A DNA stretch of 64,000 nt from NCBI GenBank assembly GCA_945897515.1, contig CAMDFO010000011.1:1-64000 (forward strand), in the 5' to 3' direction. This document shows positions 1 through 9,058 of this stretch, in pieces (position 1 is the first letter of the stretch; each line of letters opens with the position of its first letter). This DNA comes from Rhodoplanes serenus. Its GTDB lineage: Bacteria > Pseudomonadota > Alphaproteobacteria > Rhizobiales > Xanthobacteraceae. A program made the translations under genes and the position numbers. Below the pieces are notes generated by a model. The model had not been told where the DNA came from. It saw only the letters and a list, made by a program, of their open reading frames with translations, and did not search any database.

Positions 1-147
1 GGGCGCGGTCACCTCGGCGATCACGAAATGCCAGGTGCCGACGAGCCTATCCTTCAAGCTTTTCTGCTGCGCCGCCGCCTCGCCCGCCAGTCCGGGTAAC
101 AAAAGCGCTGCGAGCGCGAGCGTCGCGACCAATGTGATGCGTTTCAT
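1..147 (-). CDS. Lipocalin-like secreted protein, N-terminal part (cut by the window edge)
   Basis: The first 49 codons are visible from an ATG at 147; the rest lies outside the window. A Sec signal peptide of about 27 residues ends AGEAAAQ, and the mature part begins QKSLKD, then VGTWHFVIAE. The mature start is nearly identical to the gene at 307-813, so the two are tandem paralogues read in the same direction. A GGGGAGG-like ribosome binding site precedes the ATG. The family is inferred from the neighbour: short exported lipocalin-like domain proteins of unknown ligand. Confidence 0.75.
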   Translation of the reverse strand, partial: MKRITLVATLALAALLLPGLAGEAAAQQKSLKDRLVGTWHFVIAEVTAP

Positions 148-306
148 GCCGACCTCCCCAGGTGCATTTCTGGAATGATACGGCGCGCCGAGCCGGTCCG
201 CCATCCGCGTTACGGCCGTCCCACGCAGATAATGCCGTGAACACGCGCCACCCCAAACCGGAAGGGATGCGGCCCGCCAACCCGCTGCGTCGCCGCGCTT
301 CGCTTC

Positions 307-813
307 CTACAGCCTCCTCTTGTAATAATTCGTCGCCGACCCGCGGTTCGCGCCCACGTCCGGATTGGTATGGCGAAGCTCGTTATCCGTCAGCGTCTCG
401 ATCAGCCGGGTCTGCGAGATGCCCTCCCAGTTCGCGAACGTGCTGTTCACGATCTTGTAGGTGACCGTCTTCTTGGCCTCGTCCACGGTGTAGCTGCCGA
501 ACAGCGCGATGCTGCCCCGCACGATTCCGGCATACTCCTCCGGGGTGGCGGCGAGCCGGTTGTTGTTGGCGATCTTCGGCACCTCGCTGGCGATATGGGT
601 CTGCATGAAATGGCCGTCGGCCGTGAAGATCAACATGCCGCGCGGCTTCGGGCCGAACGGGAACGACTTCTTGCCGTCGGGCGCGGTGATCTCGGCGATC
701 ACGAAATGCCAGGTGCCGACCATCTGGTCCTTGAGGCTTTTCTGCTGCGCGGCTGCTCCGCCGCTTGCGACCGCGAGCATCAGCGCGGCGGCACATATCG
801 ATAGGCGTTTCAT
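307..813 (-). CDS. Lipocalin-like domain secreted protein
   Basis: 168 residues. A Sec signal peptide (MKRLSICAAALMLAVASG, cleavage near GAAAQ) is followed by one compact domain beginning with VGTWHFVIAE, the opening strand and tryptophan typical of lipocalin-like domains. RGMLIFTADGHFMQTH and GSYTVDEAKKTVTYKI look like later barrel strands. The ATG at 813 is chosen because GGGGAGGAC sits just upstream and because the signal peptide starts there; the open frame continues upstream without support. The protein should be periplasmic or outer-membrane associated. Ligand and role are unknown. The paralogue at 1-147 points to a local duplication. Confidence 0.8.
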   Translation of the reverse strand: MKRLSICAAALMLAVASGGAAAQQKSLKDQMVGTWHFVIAEITAPDGKKSFPFGPKPRGMLIFTADGHFMQTHIASEVPKIANNNRLAATPEEYAGIVRGSIALFGSYTVDEAKKTVTYKIVNSTFANWEGISQTRLIETLTDNELRHTNPDVGANRGSATNYYKRRL

Positions 814-1052
814 GATGTCCTCCCCGGATGGACTTTTTTCCGATGGCATTTGAAACGAGCGCCAAGCATGAAGCAAGCCGCAAGAAAGACGTTGGCGAAG
901 ACCTGCCGTGAACGTGCTTCAGGCAAATGCGAAGATCGCGTGACGCGACCACGACGACGATGCGTCGGCTTGATTGGCGTCACGGAAGAATAACCGGCGT
1001 GCAGCCCGCCCGCCATGCAAACTGCAAGCGCGAACGGGCAAGCCGCTGCGCG

Positions 1053-2042
1053 CTAGTTCGCTCCGATCTTGAGCTCCCGCACCAGCCGCTCGTATTTCAC
1101 CGAGTCGGCCTGCGCCACCTTCAGCAGATCGGCGGGCGAACCGCCGACCGGCTCCATCGAGCCCCGGGTGAAGGTCGCCTCCATGGCGGGATCGGACAGC
1201 GCCTTCTGCATTTCGGCGTTGAGCCGCGTCACGATCGCCGGCGGCGTGCCCTTCGGCACGAACGCCGCGTACCACGCCTCGAGGATCAGGCCCTTGTAGC
1301 CCGCGTCCTCAAGCGTAGGAATCTCCGGCAGCACCTTGGCGCGCTTGGCCGAGCACTGCGCCAGCAGACGCAGGTTGCCCGCCTTGTAATGCGGCACCAG
1401 CGCGGTCGGCCCGAGCCAGGCGAGTTTGACGTGCCCCGCGATCAGATCGTTGATTGCCTGGCCCGCGCCGCGATACGGCACATGGTCGAGCCCGAGCCCG
1501 GTTTCCTTCTTGAACCATTCGCCGACGATATGCTGGTTCGAGCCGACGCCCGATGTCGCAAAGCCCACACCCGGCTTCGCCTTGACGAGCGCGATCAGCT
1601 CCTGGATCGTGTTGACGCCGAGCGAGGGATGCGCAGCCAGAACCTGCGGCTGCCATGCCAGGTTGATCACCGGCACCAGCTCCTTGGTGTAGTCGTAGGC
1701 AAGCTTCAAAATGTGCGGCGCGCTCGCCGCGTTGTCGTTGGTGATCAGCACGGTGTAACCGTCCGGCGGGCTCCGCATTGCGGTGTCCATGCCGACCGTT
1801 CCGCCCGCGCCGGTGCGGTTCTCCACCACCACCTGCTGTCCGATGTTGCGCGTGACGTGTTCGCCGACCGTGCGCGCGATGAAATCGATGCCGCCGCCCG
1901 GCGCCAGCGGCACGATGAACTTCACCGGCCGGTTCGGCCATCCGGCCTCCTGCGCGAACGCCGCAAACGGCGCGCTGCTTCCCAGCGCCAGTCCCGCGGC
2001 CGCCGTGTTCTTGATGAATTGCCGCCGCCCGATCCTGCTCAT
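1053..2042 (-). CDS. TctC/Bug family receptor, Tat-type signal
   Basis: 329 residues. The N-terminus SRIGRRQFIKNTAAAGLAL is a twin-arginine signal, so the protein probably folds in the cytoplasm before export. The mature part opens WPNRPVKFIVPLAPGGG, followed by GQQVVVENRTGAGG, PPDGYTVL and HVPYRGAGQAINDL: the family's first strand, hinge loop and ligand-facing segments. ATG 2042 has GGTGG eight bases upstream; an ATG six bases earlier is possible. Known family members bind small carboxylates for tripartite tricarboxylate transporters; this ligand is unknown. It is a close paralogue of the next gene upstream (2196-3194) and probably shares its transcript. Confidence 0.95.
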   Translation of the reverse strand: MSRIGRRQFIKNTAAAGLALGSSAPFAAFAQEAGWPNRPVKFIVPLAPGGGIDFIARTVGEHVTRNIGQQVVVENRTGAGGTVGMDTAMRSPPDGYTVLITNDNAASAPHILKLAYDYTKELVPVINLAWQPQVLAAHPSLGVNTIQELIALVKAKPGVGFATSGVGSNQHIVGEWFKKETGLGLDHVPYRGAGQAINDLIAGHVKLAWLGPTALVPHYKAGNLRLLAQCSAKRAKVLPEIPTLEDAGYKGLILEAWYAAFVPKGTPPAIVTRLNAEMQKALSDPAMEATFTRGSMEPVGGSPADLLKVAQADSVKYERLVRELKIGAN

Positions 2043-2195
2043 TGTCATTTCCACCCTGAGTGCTTTCATTGTTTTATAGGTCGATACACGCAAGCGTAGC
2101 ACGGCCTCGCCGCCCAACGGAATGGTGCGCCTGTCACACCTGCCCACCCGCTATGGCGGCGTCTGTTCTGCTAAACTTGCGGCCTCGTGCGTGCG

Positions 2196-3194
2196 TCAGC
2201 TCGCTCCGATCTTGAGCTCCCGCACCAGCCGCTCGTATTTCGCCGAGTCGGCCCGCGCCTGCGCGCCGAAATCATCAGGCGTGCCGCCGGCCGCTTCCAT
2301 CGATCCTCGTGTGAGGCTTTCGATCATGGCGGGGTCGACCAGAGACTTCGCCATCTCGGTATTGAGGCGCGCGATGATCGCGGCTGGCGTGCCCTTCGGC
2401 ACAAATGCGCCGTACCAGGATTCGAGGATCAGGCCCTTGAAGCCCGCTTCCTCGAGCGTCGGGATTTCCGCGATGTAAGGCGCACGCTTCGCCGAGGATT
2501 GCCCGAGTATGCGCAGCGTGCCGGCCTTGTAGTGCGGCACGGTCGCGGTCGGCCCAAGCAGCGCAACCTTCACGTGGCCGGCGAGCAGATCGTTGATCGC
2601 CTGACCGGCGCCGCGATAGGGAACGTGATTGAGTGCGAGCCCGGTCTCGCGCTTGAACCATTCGCCGAGGATGTGCTGGTTCGATCCGACGCCCGACGTG
2701 GCATAGCCGGCACCCGGATTGGCCTTCACGTGATCGACCAGGGCCTTGACCGTGTTGACGCCCAGCGAGGGGTGCGCGCACATGACGGTCGGCTGACGCG
2801 CCAGGAATATCACCGGCGTCAGCTCCTGGGTGTAGTCGTAGGACATCTTCATGACGTGCGGCGTGCTTGCCACGTTGTCGTTGGTGAGCAGCACGGTATA
2901 GCCGTCGGGCGGGCTCTTCATCGCCAAATCCATGCCGATGCTGCCGCCCGCGCCGGTGCGGTTCTCCACCACCACCTGCTGGCCGATGTTGCGCGAGATG
3001 TATTCGCCGACCGCGCGCGCGACGAAGTCGAGGCCGCCGCCTGGCGCAAGCGGCACGATGAATTTCACCGGCCGGTTCGGGTAGGCCTCCTGCGCCAGCG
3101 CCGCGAACGGCACGCCAAGCAGACCGCCGCCTCCCATCGCCGCTCCTGCTACAGCGGCACTCTTGATGAAATTTCGTCGCCCGAGCTTGATCAT
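2196..3194 (-). CDS. TctC/Bug family receptor, Tat-type signal
   Basis: 332 residues, with KLGRRNFIKSAAVAGAAMGG as a twin-arginine signal and AQEAYPNRP at the mature start. The body matches the gene at 1053-2042 through most of its length, including TSGVGSNQH, HVPYRGAGQAINDL and the C-terminal KYERLVRELKIGA, so the pair is a recent tandem duplication. ATG 3194 has GGGGTGA at good spacing; the 54 codons open upstream have no support. It is probably transcribed from upstream of 4242 with its two neighbours, since the gaps are 64 and 153 bases. Ligand unknown. Confidence 0.95.
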   Translation of the reverse strand: MIKLGRRNFIKSAAVAGAAMGGGGLLGVPFAALAQEAYPNRPVKFIVPLAPGGGLDFVARAVGEYISRNIGQQVVVENRTGAGGSIGMDLAMKSPPDGYTVLLTNDNVASTPHVMKMSYDYTQELTPVIFLARQPTVMCAHPSLGVNTVKALVDHVKANPGAGYATSGVGSNQHILGEWFKRETGLALNHVPYRGAGQAINDLLAGHVKVALLGPTATVPHYKAGTLRILGQSSAKRAPYIAEIPTLEEAGFKGLILESWYGAFVPKGTPAAIIARLNTEMAKSLVDPAMIESLTRGSMEAAGGTPDDFGAQARADSAKYERLVRELKIGAS

Positions 3195-3258
3195 TTCGTC
3201 ACCCCAGGTGCTGTTCGAGTTGGTTTGCGTTGTTTGCGTCTTCCTGTCCGATGGCTGC

Positions 3259-4242
3259 TTATTGTGGTGTGAGTCCGGCAAGCTTCGCGGCGTCCCGTGT
3301 CCGCTCGAACTCGCCCTTGATGTAGTCGCCGAAGCCCTTCGACGTCTGCAGCGCATCGGGCACCAATTCGGCGCCGGATTTGACCAGCTTGTCCTGCACC
3401 GACTTGTCCGCCAGCGCCTTGATCAGCGCCTTCTCCAGCGTTGCGATGATATCGGGCGGAGTCTTCGCGGGCGCCAGGATACCGACGTAGCTCGCAGCGA
3501 TGAAATCCTTGACGCCGCCCTCGATCATGGTTGGCACATCGGGCGCCAGCGCCGAGCGTGTGGCGGATGCCACCGTGAGAATACGGACCTTGCCCTGATT
3601 GTGGTGCGGCAGCGCGGTCGCCATTTCGGTCATCGCGCCGTTGATGTTGCCAGCCAGCATGTCGGGAACGAGCGCGCCGCCGCCGCGATACGGCACGTGC
3701 GTGAAGTTCGCGCCGGTCTGAGCATTGAATCGCGCCAACGTCATGTGGGTCGCGCTGCCGGCGCCGGCGGTGCCGATGGTAACCGGTTTTTGTTTCGACA
3801 TTGCGATCAGCTCGGGCAGCGTCCTCACCGGTACCGACTGGTGCACCACGATCGAATGCGGCGCGAGGTTGGCGAGCCCGATGGCGACGAAATCCTTGAG
3901 CGGGTCGTAGCTGAGCTTGGCCTGCACGAACGGGTTGACGGTGAGCGGTCCATTGGACCCGGTGAACAGCGTGTAGCCGTCGGGCGCAGCACGCGCCGCC
4001 AACTCCGCCCCGAGGCTGCCGCCGGCGCCGGTGCGGTATTCGACCACGATCGGCTGCCCGAGCGCCTGCGACATGCCCTCGCCAGACAACCGCGCCACGA
4101 AGTCGGCGTTGCCGCCCGCCGCAAACGGCACAATCAGGCGGATCGAGCGGTCCGGATAGGCCGCGAATGCGCGTCGCGGCAGCAGCGACAGCAGCGGCGT
4201 GGTTGCGAGCGTGGTCAACAATGCGCGGCGCGACAGCAACAT
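3259..4242 (-). CDS. TctC/Bug family receptor
   Basis: 327 residues. The signal MLLSRRALLTTLATTPLL has a twin arginine but a weaker Tat context than the next two genes. The mature part opens AAYPDRSIRLIVPFAAGGN, with VVEYRTGAGGSLG, PDGYTLF and HVPYRGGGALVPDML. ATG 4242 is set by GGGAGGAAG nine bases upstream. It is the first gene of a three-gene minus-strand run of receptors and diverges from the receptor at 4550. It is less similar to its two followers than they are to each other. Confidence 0.95.
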   Translation of the reverse strand: MLLSRRALLTTLATTPLLSLLPRRAFAAYPDRSIRLIVPFAAGGNADFVARLSGEGMSQALGQPIVVEYRTGAGGSLGAELAARAAPDGYTLFTGSNGPLTVNPFVQAKLSYDPLKDFVAIGLANLAPHSIVVHQSVPVRTLPELIAMSKQKPVTIGTAGAGSATHMTLARFNAQTGANFTHVPYRGGGALVPDMLAGNINGAMTEMATALPHHNQGKVRILTVASATRSALAPDVPTMIEGGVKDFIAASYVGILAPAKTPPDIIATLEKALIKALADKSVQDKLVKSGAELVPDALQTSKGFGDYIKGEFERTRDAAKLAGLTPQ

Positions 4243-4549
4243 GGAAACTTCCTCCCGACCTGCCGGTCCGCCGATTGGAATGCTTCTGAATGAGCGGCCG
4301 ACCGGGCATCGAAGGGTATTCCGCCCTACTCCGTCAATGCAACACATCGTCCCGGCTCGCGCTAGGAACGGAGGCGGCAATCCTCCGCGTTCCGACAGGT
4401 TTTCCGGCGGGCGGCTCTCGCAAAGCACGCCAGGGCGGCTCCGGGCTCAAGTCAGGCGACACGCGATAAAGCGACGCGCGGCGATCCTCAAATTGACCGC
4501 TCCAGACTGCCGCCGTATCGTCTGCATCAATCTGGGAGGATCAAGGACA
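4243..4549. promoter_or_regulatory. Divergent intergenic region with a candidate sigma-70 promoter
   Basis: A 307-base gap between divergent receptor genes, with no credible coding sequence. On the plus strand, TTGACC (4493-4498) and TATCGT (4516-4521) are separated by 17 bases and lie about 30 bases before ATG 4550, which fits a sigma-70 promoter. A small stem-loop is visible at 4365-4393 (GGAACG pairs with CGTTCC and GAGG with CCTC). No regulator gene is adjacent. Confidence 0.4.
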
Positions 4550-5524
4550 ATGAATAAACCAACGCTGACGGTCGCCGCTGCCTGCCTGCTCGCCGCCGGT
4601 GCCCTTTCGTCGGCATCCGCGCAGGAATATCCGACGCAAACCATCAAGATGATCAGTTCGTTCGGCGCCGGCGGCGGCTCCGACATCATCGGCCGCATCC
4701 TCGCGCAACGGATGCAGGAGAAGCTCGGGCAGAACGTGATCGTCGAGAACCGGCCGGGCGCGGGCGGCGTGCTCGGCAACGAACTGGTCGCCAACGCGCC
4801 GAAGGATGGCTACACCCTCGGCGTTCAGACCGCCGGGCAGATCATCGCTTCGGTCATCACCAAGAACATGCGCTACGACGCGGTGAACGCTTTCGACTGG
4901 GTCGGACAGATCGCAACCGCGGGTCTGTTCATCGTGGTCCGAAATGACTCCCCGCACACCGACATCAAGTCTCTGGTCGCATTCGCCAAGGCGAACCCGG
5001 GAAAGGTCGTTTTCGGCAGCCCGGGCTTTGCCGCGACCCAGCACCTGGCCGGCGAATTGTTCAAGCAGACTGCCGGCATCGAAATGCTGCACGTGCCCTA
5101 CCGCACGTCGCCCGAGGTCCTGGCAGCGCTGCTGTCGAAAAACGTCGATGTCGTAATCGACACGATCACAGCCTTGCTGGGCCAAGTGCAGTCCGGCCAG
5201 GTCCGCGCGCTCGCCGTGACAGGCAAGGAGCGGTTCCCGACCACGCCGCAAATCCCACCGGCCGCGGATTCGGGTGTGGTTCCGGGTTACGACGTCAACA
5301 CCTGGTACGGGTTGTACGGGCCGAAGGGCATGCCGCCCGCGGTCATCGCCAAGCTGAACAGGACGCTCAACGAGATGCTTCTCGAAGCACCGATCCGCGA
5401 GCGCCTGGGCAAGATCGGCGCCGTGGTGAAGGGCTCGACGCCCCAGGAGTTCGCGCAATTCATGGCTTCCGAGCGAACCAAATGGGGTTCAGTGCGTGAG
5501 AAGGCGGGAATAGAGCAAAAATAG
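4550..5524 (+). CDS. TctC/Bug family receptor
   Basis: 324 residues with a Sec signal (MNKPTLTVAAACLLAAGAL, cleavage near SASAQ). Diagnostic stretches are YPTQTIKMISSFGAGGGSD, GQNVIVENRPGAGG, PKDGYTLG and HVPYRTSPEVLAALL. The usual HVPYRGxGP is altered after the arginine, so the pocket may differ. ATG 4550 follows GGGAGGA at nine bases and is the first start after the candidate promoter. The next gene is another receptor 16 bases downstream, so the two are co-transcribed. Ligand unknown. Confidence 0.95.
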   Translation: MNKPTLTVAAACLLAAGALSSASAQEYPTQTIKMISSFGAGGGSDIIGRILAQRMQEKLGQNVIVENRPGAGGVLGNELVANAPKDGYTLGVQTAGQIIASVITKNMRYDAVNAFDWVGQIATAGLFIVVRNDSPHTDIKSLVAFAKANPGKVVFGSPGFAATQHLAGELFKQTAGIEMLHVPYRTSPEVLAALLSKNVDVVIDTITALLGQVQSGQVRALAVTGKERFPTTPQIPPAADSGVVPGYDVNTWYGLYGPKGMPPAVIAKLNRTLNEMLLEAPIRERLGKIGAVVKGSTPQEFAQFMASERTKWGSVREKAGIEQK

Positions 5525-5540
5525 CAAAAGGAGCGTTGCG

Positions 5541-6524
5541 ATGATCACACGCCGCAGGTTGATCGCCACGTCCGCCGCCGCCGCGCTGGCGCCGGCCGTT
5601 CTCACACGCAGCGCCGGCGCCCAGGCGAACTATCCGACGAAGGCGGTGCGGCTGATCGTGCCGTTTCCGCCCGGCGGCGGCACCGACAACGTCGGCCGCA
5701 TTCTCAGCGCGCGGCTGTCCGAGGTCTGGGGTCAGCAGATGGTTATCGAGAACCGCGGCGGCGCGGGCAGCAATCTCGGCAACAAAGTGGTCGCGCGCGC
5801 GAATCCGGACGGCTACACCGTGCTGTTTGCCGCGTTCCCGCTCGCGACCAACAAGTTCATCTATCCGACGATCCCCTACGACCCGATCGCCGATTTCGCG
5901 CCAATCTCGCTGATCGGTACCTTTCCCAACATCCTGGTGGTGCCAAACACGTCGCCGGTGAAGTCGGTCGCTGACCTCATCGCGTTCGCCAAGGCCAACC
6001 GCGGGGACATCACCTACGGGTCGTCCGGCATCGGCACCTCGCCACATCTGAACGGCGAATTGTTCTCGCGCATGGTGGGGGTCGAGATGACGCACATCCC
6101 CTATCGCGGCGCAGGCCCCGCGATCATCGATATCATCGGCGGCCGGCTGACCTTCATATTCAACACGTCCGGCTCGCTGATGCCGCATGTGCAGGCAGGC
6201 CGCCTGCGGGCATTGGCCGTCAGCTCGGGCAAGCGATTCTCCGCCGAGCCCTCGATTCCGACGGTGGCTGAATCCGGAGTGCCGGGCTTCGACGTTGTGT
6301 CCTGGTACGCATTGTTCGCCCCGGCCAAGGCGCCGCCCGCGATCGTGGCGAAATTGAACGCCGACGCGGTCGCAGTGATGCGCGAACCGGAGGTTCGTCA
6401 ACGGCTGGAGGGCCTGGGGCTCGAGGTGGCGGCATCGACGCAGGCGGAGCTGGGGGCGTTCCTGCGGGCCGAAATGGCCAAATGGGAGCCAGTCATCAAG
6501 GCGGCGGGCATCGTCGCGAAATGA
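5541..6524 (+). CDS. TctC/Bug family receptor, RR-type signal
   Basis: 327 residues. MITRRRLIATSAAAALAPAVL looks like a twin-arginine signal, whereas its operon partner at 4550 has a Sec signal. The mature part opens YPTKAVRLIVPFPPGGGTD, with VIENRGGAGSNLG, NPDGYTVL and HIPYRGAGPAIIDI. AAGGAG precedes ATG 5541. The last codons lie inside a 14-bp hairpin (6502-6538) shared with the convergent gene downstream. Ligand unknown. Confidence 0.95.
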   Translation: MITRRRLIATSAAAALAPAVLTRSAGAQANYPTKAVRLIVPFPPGGGTDNVGRILSARLSEVWGQQMVIENRGGAGSNLGNKVVARANPDGYTVLFAAFPLATNKFIYPTIPYDPIADFAPISLIGTFPNILVVPNTSPVKSVADLIAFAKANRGDITYGSSGIGTSPHLNGELFSRMVGVEMTHIPYRGAGPAIIDIIGGRLTFIFNTSGSLMPHVQAGRLRALAVSSGKRFSAEPSIPTVAESGVPGFDVVSWYALFAPAKAPPAIVAKLNADAVAVMREPEVRQRLEGLGLEVAASTQAELGAFLRAEMAKWEPVIKAAGIVAK

Positions 6525-6538
6525 GACGATGCCCGCCG
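6502..6538. terminator. Perfect 14-bp hairpin between convergent receptor genes
   Basis: 6502-6515 (CGGCGGGCATCGTC) is the exact reverse complement of 6525-6538, with a nine-base loop that contains the stop codon of the gene ending at 6524. No T-run follows on either strand, so if it terminates transcription it would not be a classical rho-independent terminator. Confidence 0.55.
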
Positions 6539-6551
6539 TGCGATCTCGGAG

Positions 6552-7514
6552 CTAGTCGGCGAACTGGCCCGCTGCCTTGATGATCGGCGCCCAGCGGTCG
6601 ATCTCGCTCAGCAGCGTGCGTTGTGCGGCTTCCGGCGTGGCGCGGTCCTCGCTCATCGGCTCGGTGCTGATGGTGTTGAAGCGTGCGATCAGTTCCCGGT
6701 CCTTGAGCGCGGCCTTGAGCGCCCCGGAAAGCTTCTGGACGATGGCCGGCGGCGTCCCCTTCGGAGCGAAGATGCCGTGCCAGACGCTGAGCTCGAAACC
6801 CTTGAGACCGGCCTCGTCGGCGGTCGGCACGTCGGGTAGCGGCTTCAGCCTCACCTTCGTGGTGACCGCGTAGGCCTTGACCTGCTTACCCAGGATCGGA
6901 CCGGTCGTGTTGGTCGCCTGGTCGCAAGCCATGTCGATCTGCTTGCCGATCAGGTCGTTCATCACGGGCGCGGTGCCGCGATACGGAACGGTCGTAAGCG
7001 ACAGCTTGGTTTCCGACATGAAAAGCATGCCGCAAAGATGCGCCGCGGAGCCGACGCCGGCATTGCCGATGGTCGTCTTTTCCCGGCTCTTTAGATAGGG
7101 GATCAGATCCTTCAGCGTGTTTGGCTCGAAATCGCTGCGCGCGATGATCGTCATCGGCGCATCGGTGATGAGCCCGACCGGCGCGAACGCCTCGCGCGTG
7201 TTGTAGGGAAGCTGGCGGTAGAGCGTAGCGGCCGTCGAGAGGCCGACATGGTAGATCAGCAGCGTATAGCCGTCGGGCGCGGCGCGCACGACGCGGCCGG
7301 TGCCGATGGTGCCGCCGGCGCCGCCGACGTTCTCGATCAGGATCTGCTGCCCAAGCAGCTTCGACATCGACTGTGCGGTGACGCGCGCGATCGTGTCGGT
7401 CGGGCCGCCCGCAGCGGCCGGAACGACGATCGTGATCGGCCTGGTTGGGTAGTCCTGGGCAACAGCGGGGCCGGCAATGAATAAAAAGGCGGTCGCAAGC
7501 GGCAACAGGCGCAT
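6552..7514 (-). CDS. TctC/Bug family receptor
   Basis: 320 residues with a Sec signal ending GPAVAQ. It contains YPTRPITIVVPAAAGGPTD, ILIENVGGAGGTIG, PDGYTLL and TVPYRGTAPVMNDL. An unusual CDQATNTTG stretch lies in the second lobe. ATG 7514 is preceded by AAGGGAGGAC. It diverges from the flavin monooxygenase at 7706 across about 190 bases, so it may supply a substrate for that enzyme, but this is inference from position only. Confidence 0.95.
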   Translation of the reverse strand: MRLLPLATAFLFIAGPAVAQDYPTRPITIVVPAAAGGPTDTIARVTAQSMSKLLGQQILIENVGGAGGTIGTGRVVRAAPDGYTLLIYHVGLSTAATLYRQLPYNTREAFAPVGLITDAPMTIIARSDFEPNTLKDLIPYLKSREKTTIGNAGVGSAAHLCGMLFMSETKLSLTTVPYRGTAPVMNDLIGKQIDMACDQATNTTGPILGKQVKAYAVTTKVRLKPLPDVPTADEAGLKGFELSVWHGIFAPKGTPPAIVQKLSGALKAALKDRELIARFNTISTEPMSEDRATPEAAQRTLLSEIDRWAPIIKAAGQFAD

Positions 7515-7705
7515 CGGAGTCCTCCCTTATTTCTTGAACCAACGTATTCCGCGAAAGCCCATTCCCACAACAGAGTTCTGTCGTGGGCAGGCGCCGCAAG
7601 AGACTCAAATTCCACACACGCCGCGGCGGCTGCTTCCCTAAAACTTCGGGGCCTCTATATTCATCCCGACGATATTTGGATCGTTCGACATCATCGGAAC
7701 GCGCC

Positions 7706-9058
7706 ATGCCCGCTTCCCGCCAGCTTCACTTCAACGCTTTCATGCGTCCTGCCAGCATTCATACCGGCGCGTGGCGTTATCCGGGCGCATGGCCGGACAT
7801 GAACTTCAATTTCGCGCATATCAAACGCTGCATCCAGACGCTGGAGGCCGCGAAGTTCGATGCGTTCTTCATGGCCGATCATATGGCCGTGCTGAACATG
7901 CCGATGGATGCGCTCAAGCGCAGCCACACCTCCACCTCGTTCGAGCCGTTCACGTTGCTGTCGGCGCTGTCGCAGGCGACAGAGCACATCGGCCTGGTCG
8001 CCACCGGATCGACCACGTTCGATGCGCCGTACCACATCGCCCGCCGCTTTGCCTCGCTCGACCACATCAGCGGCGGCCGCGCCGGCTGGAACATTGTCAC
8101 AACCTCCAACCCGGACGCGGCGCTCAATTTCGGCATGGACGAGCACATGGAGCACGGCGAACGCTACAAGCGGGCGCGCGAGTTCTATGACGTGGTCACC
8201 GGTCTTTGGGACTCCTGGGCCGACGATGCGTTCGTCCGCGACGTCGAAAGCGGCGTGTTCTTCGATCCGGACAAGATGCACGTTCTCAATCACAAGGGCG
8301 AATACCTGTCGGTGCGAGGCCCGCTCAACATCGCCCGCCCGATCCAGGGCTGGCCGGTGATCGTGCAGGCCGGGGCCTCCGACGTCGGCCGCCAGCTCGC
8401 GGCGGAGACCGCCGAGATGGTGTTCACCGCACTACCGAACATGAAGGCCGGTCAGACGTTCTACGCCGACGTCAAGGGCCGGATGAAGAAGCTTGGCCGC
8501 AACCCGCAACACATGACGATCATGCCGGCATGTCTGGTCATGCTCGGTGAAACCGTCGACGAGGCAAAGCAGAAACGCGCGCTGCTCGACAGCAAGGTGA
8601 ACTACGCCAACGCGATCGCCTCGCTCTCGATCGCACTCGGGCACGACGCTTCCAAATTCGATCCGGACAAGCCGCTGCCGGACGACATCCCCGAAAGCAA
8701 CGCCTCCAAGAGTGGGCGCGAACGGGCGATTGGGCTGGGCAAGCGTGAGAACCTGACCGTCCGTCAGCTTGCGCAGCGGCTTGGCGGCTTTGGCGGGCTT
8801 GCGATGGTCGGCACCGCCAAAACCGTCGCCGACGAAATGGAGGAATGGCTGATGACCGAAGCCTCCGACGGCTTCACGCTGCAATTTCCCTATCTGCCGG
8901 GCGGGCTCGACGACTTCTGCCACCAGGTTATCCCCGAGCTCCAGCGCCGCGGCCTGTTCCGAAAGGAATATGAGGGCAAGACGCTGCGCGAGAACCTCGG
9001 TTTGCCCCGGCCGGAGAACCGGTTTTTCACCGGCCGCAGCCGAACTGCCGCCGAATGA
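7706..9058 (+). CDS. NtaA/SnaA/DszA-type FMNH2-dependent monooxygenase
   Basis: 450 residues, the usual length for the nitrilotriacetate / pristinamycin / dibenzothiophene-sulfone monooxygenase branch of bacterial luciferase-like enzymes. Typical stretches are LHFNAFMRPASIHTGAWRYP, FDAFFMADHMAV, DHISGGRAGWNIVTTSN, PVIVQAGASDVGRQLAAE and DGFTLQFPYLPGGLDDF. The enzyme would use reduced flavin from a separate reductase and O2 in the cytoplasm; no reductase is next door. ATG 7706 is chosen because MPASRQLHFNAF matches the family N-terminus, though the ribosome site is weak. The stop overlaps the next start (ATGA), so the pair is translationally coupled. Substrate unknown. Confidence 0.9.
   Translation: MPASRQLHFNAFMRPASIHTGAWRYPGAWPDMNFNFAHIKRCIQTLEAAKFDAFFMADHMAVLNMPMDALKRSHTSTSFEPFTLLSALSQATEHIGLVATGSTTFDAPYHIARRFASLDHISGGRAGWNIVTTSNPDAALNFGMDEHMEHGERYKRAREFYDVVTGLWDSWADDAFVRDVESGVFFDPDKMHVLNHKGEYLSVRGPLNIARPIQGWPVIVQAGASDVGRQLAAETAEMVFTALPNMKAGQTFYADVKGRMKKLGRNPQHMTIMPACLVMLGETVDEAKQKRALLDSKVNYANAIASLSIALGHDASKFDPDKPLPDDIPESNASKSGRERAIGLGKRENLTVRQLAQRLGGFGGLAMVGTAKTVADEMEEWLMTEASDGFTLQFPYLPGGLDDFCHQVIPELQRRGLFRKEYEGKTLRENLGLPRPENRFFTGRSRTAAE

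Noticed and set aside
3259..5524. Start of the receptor at 4550 being further upstream, at 4199, with overlap of the divergent gene
   Set aside because: The upstream codons would overlap the opposite gene and its promoter; ATG 4550 has a ribosome site and a signal peptide.
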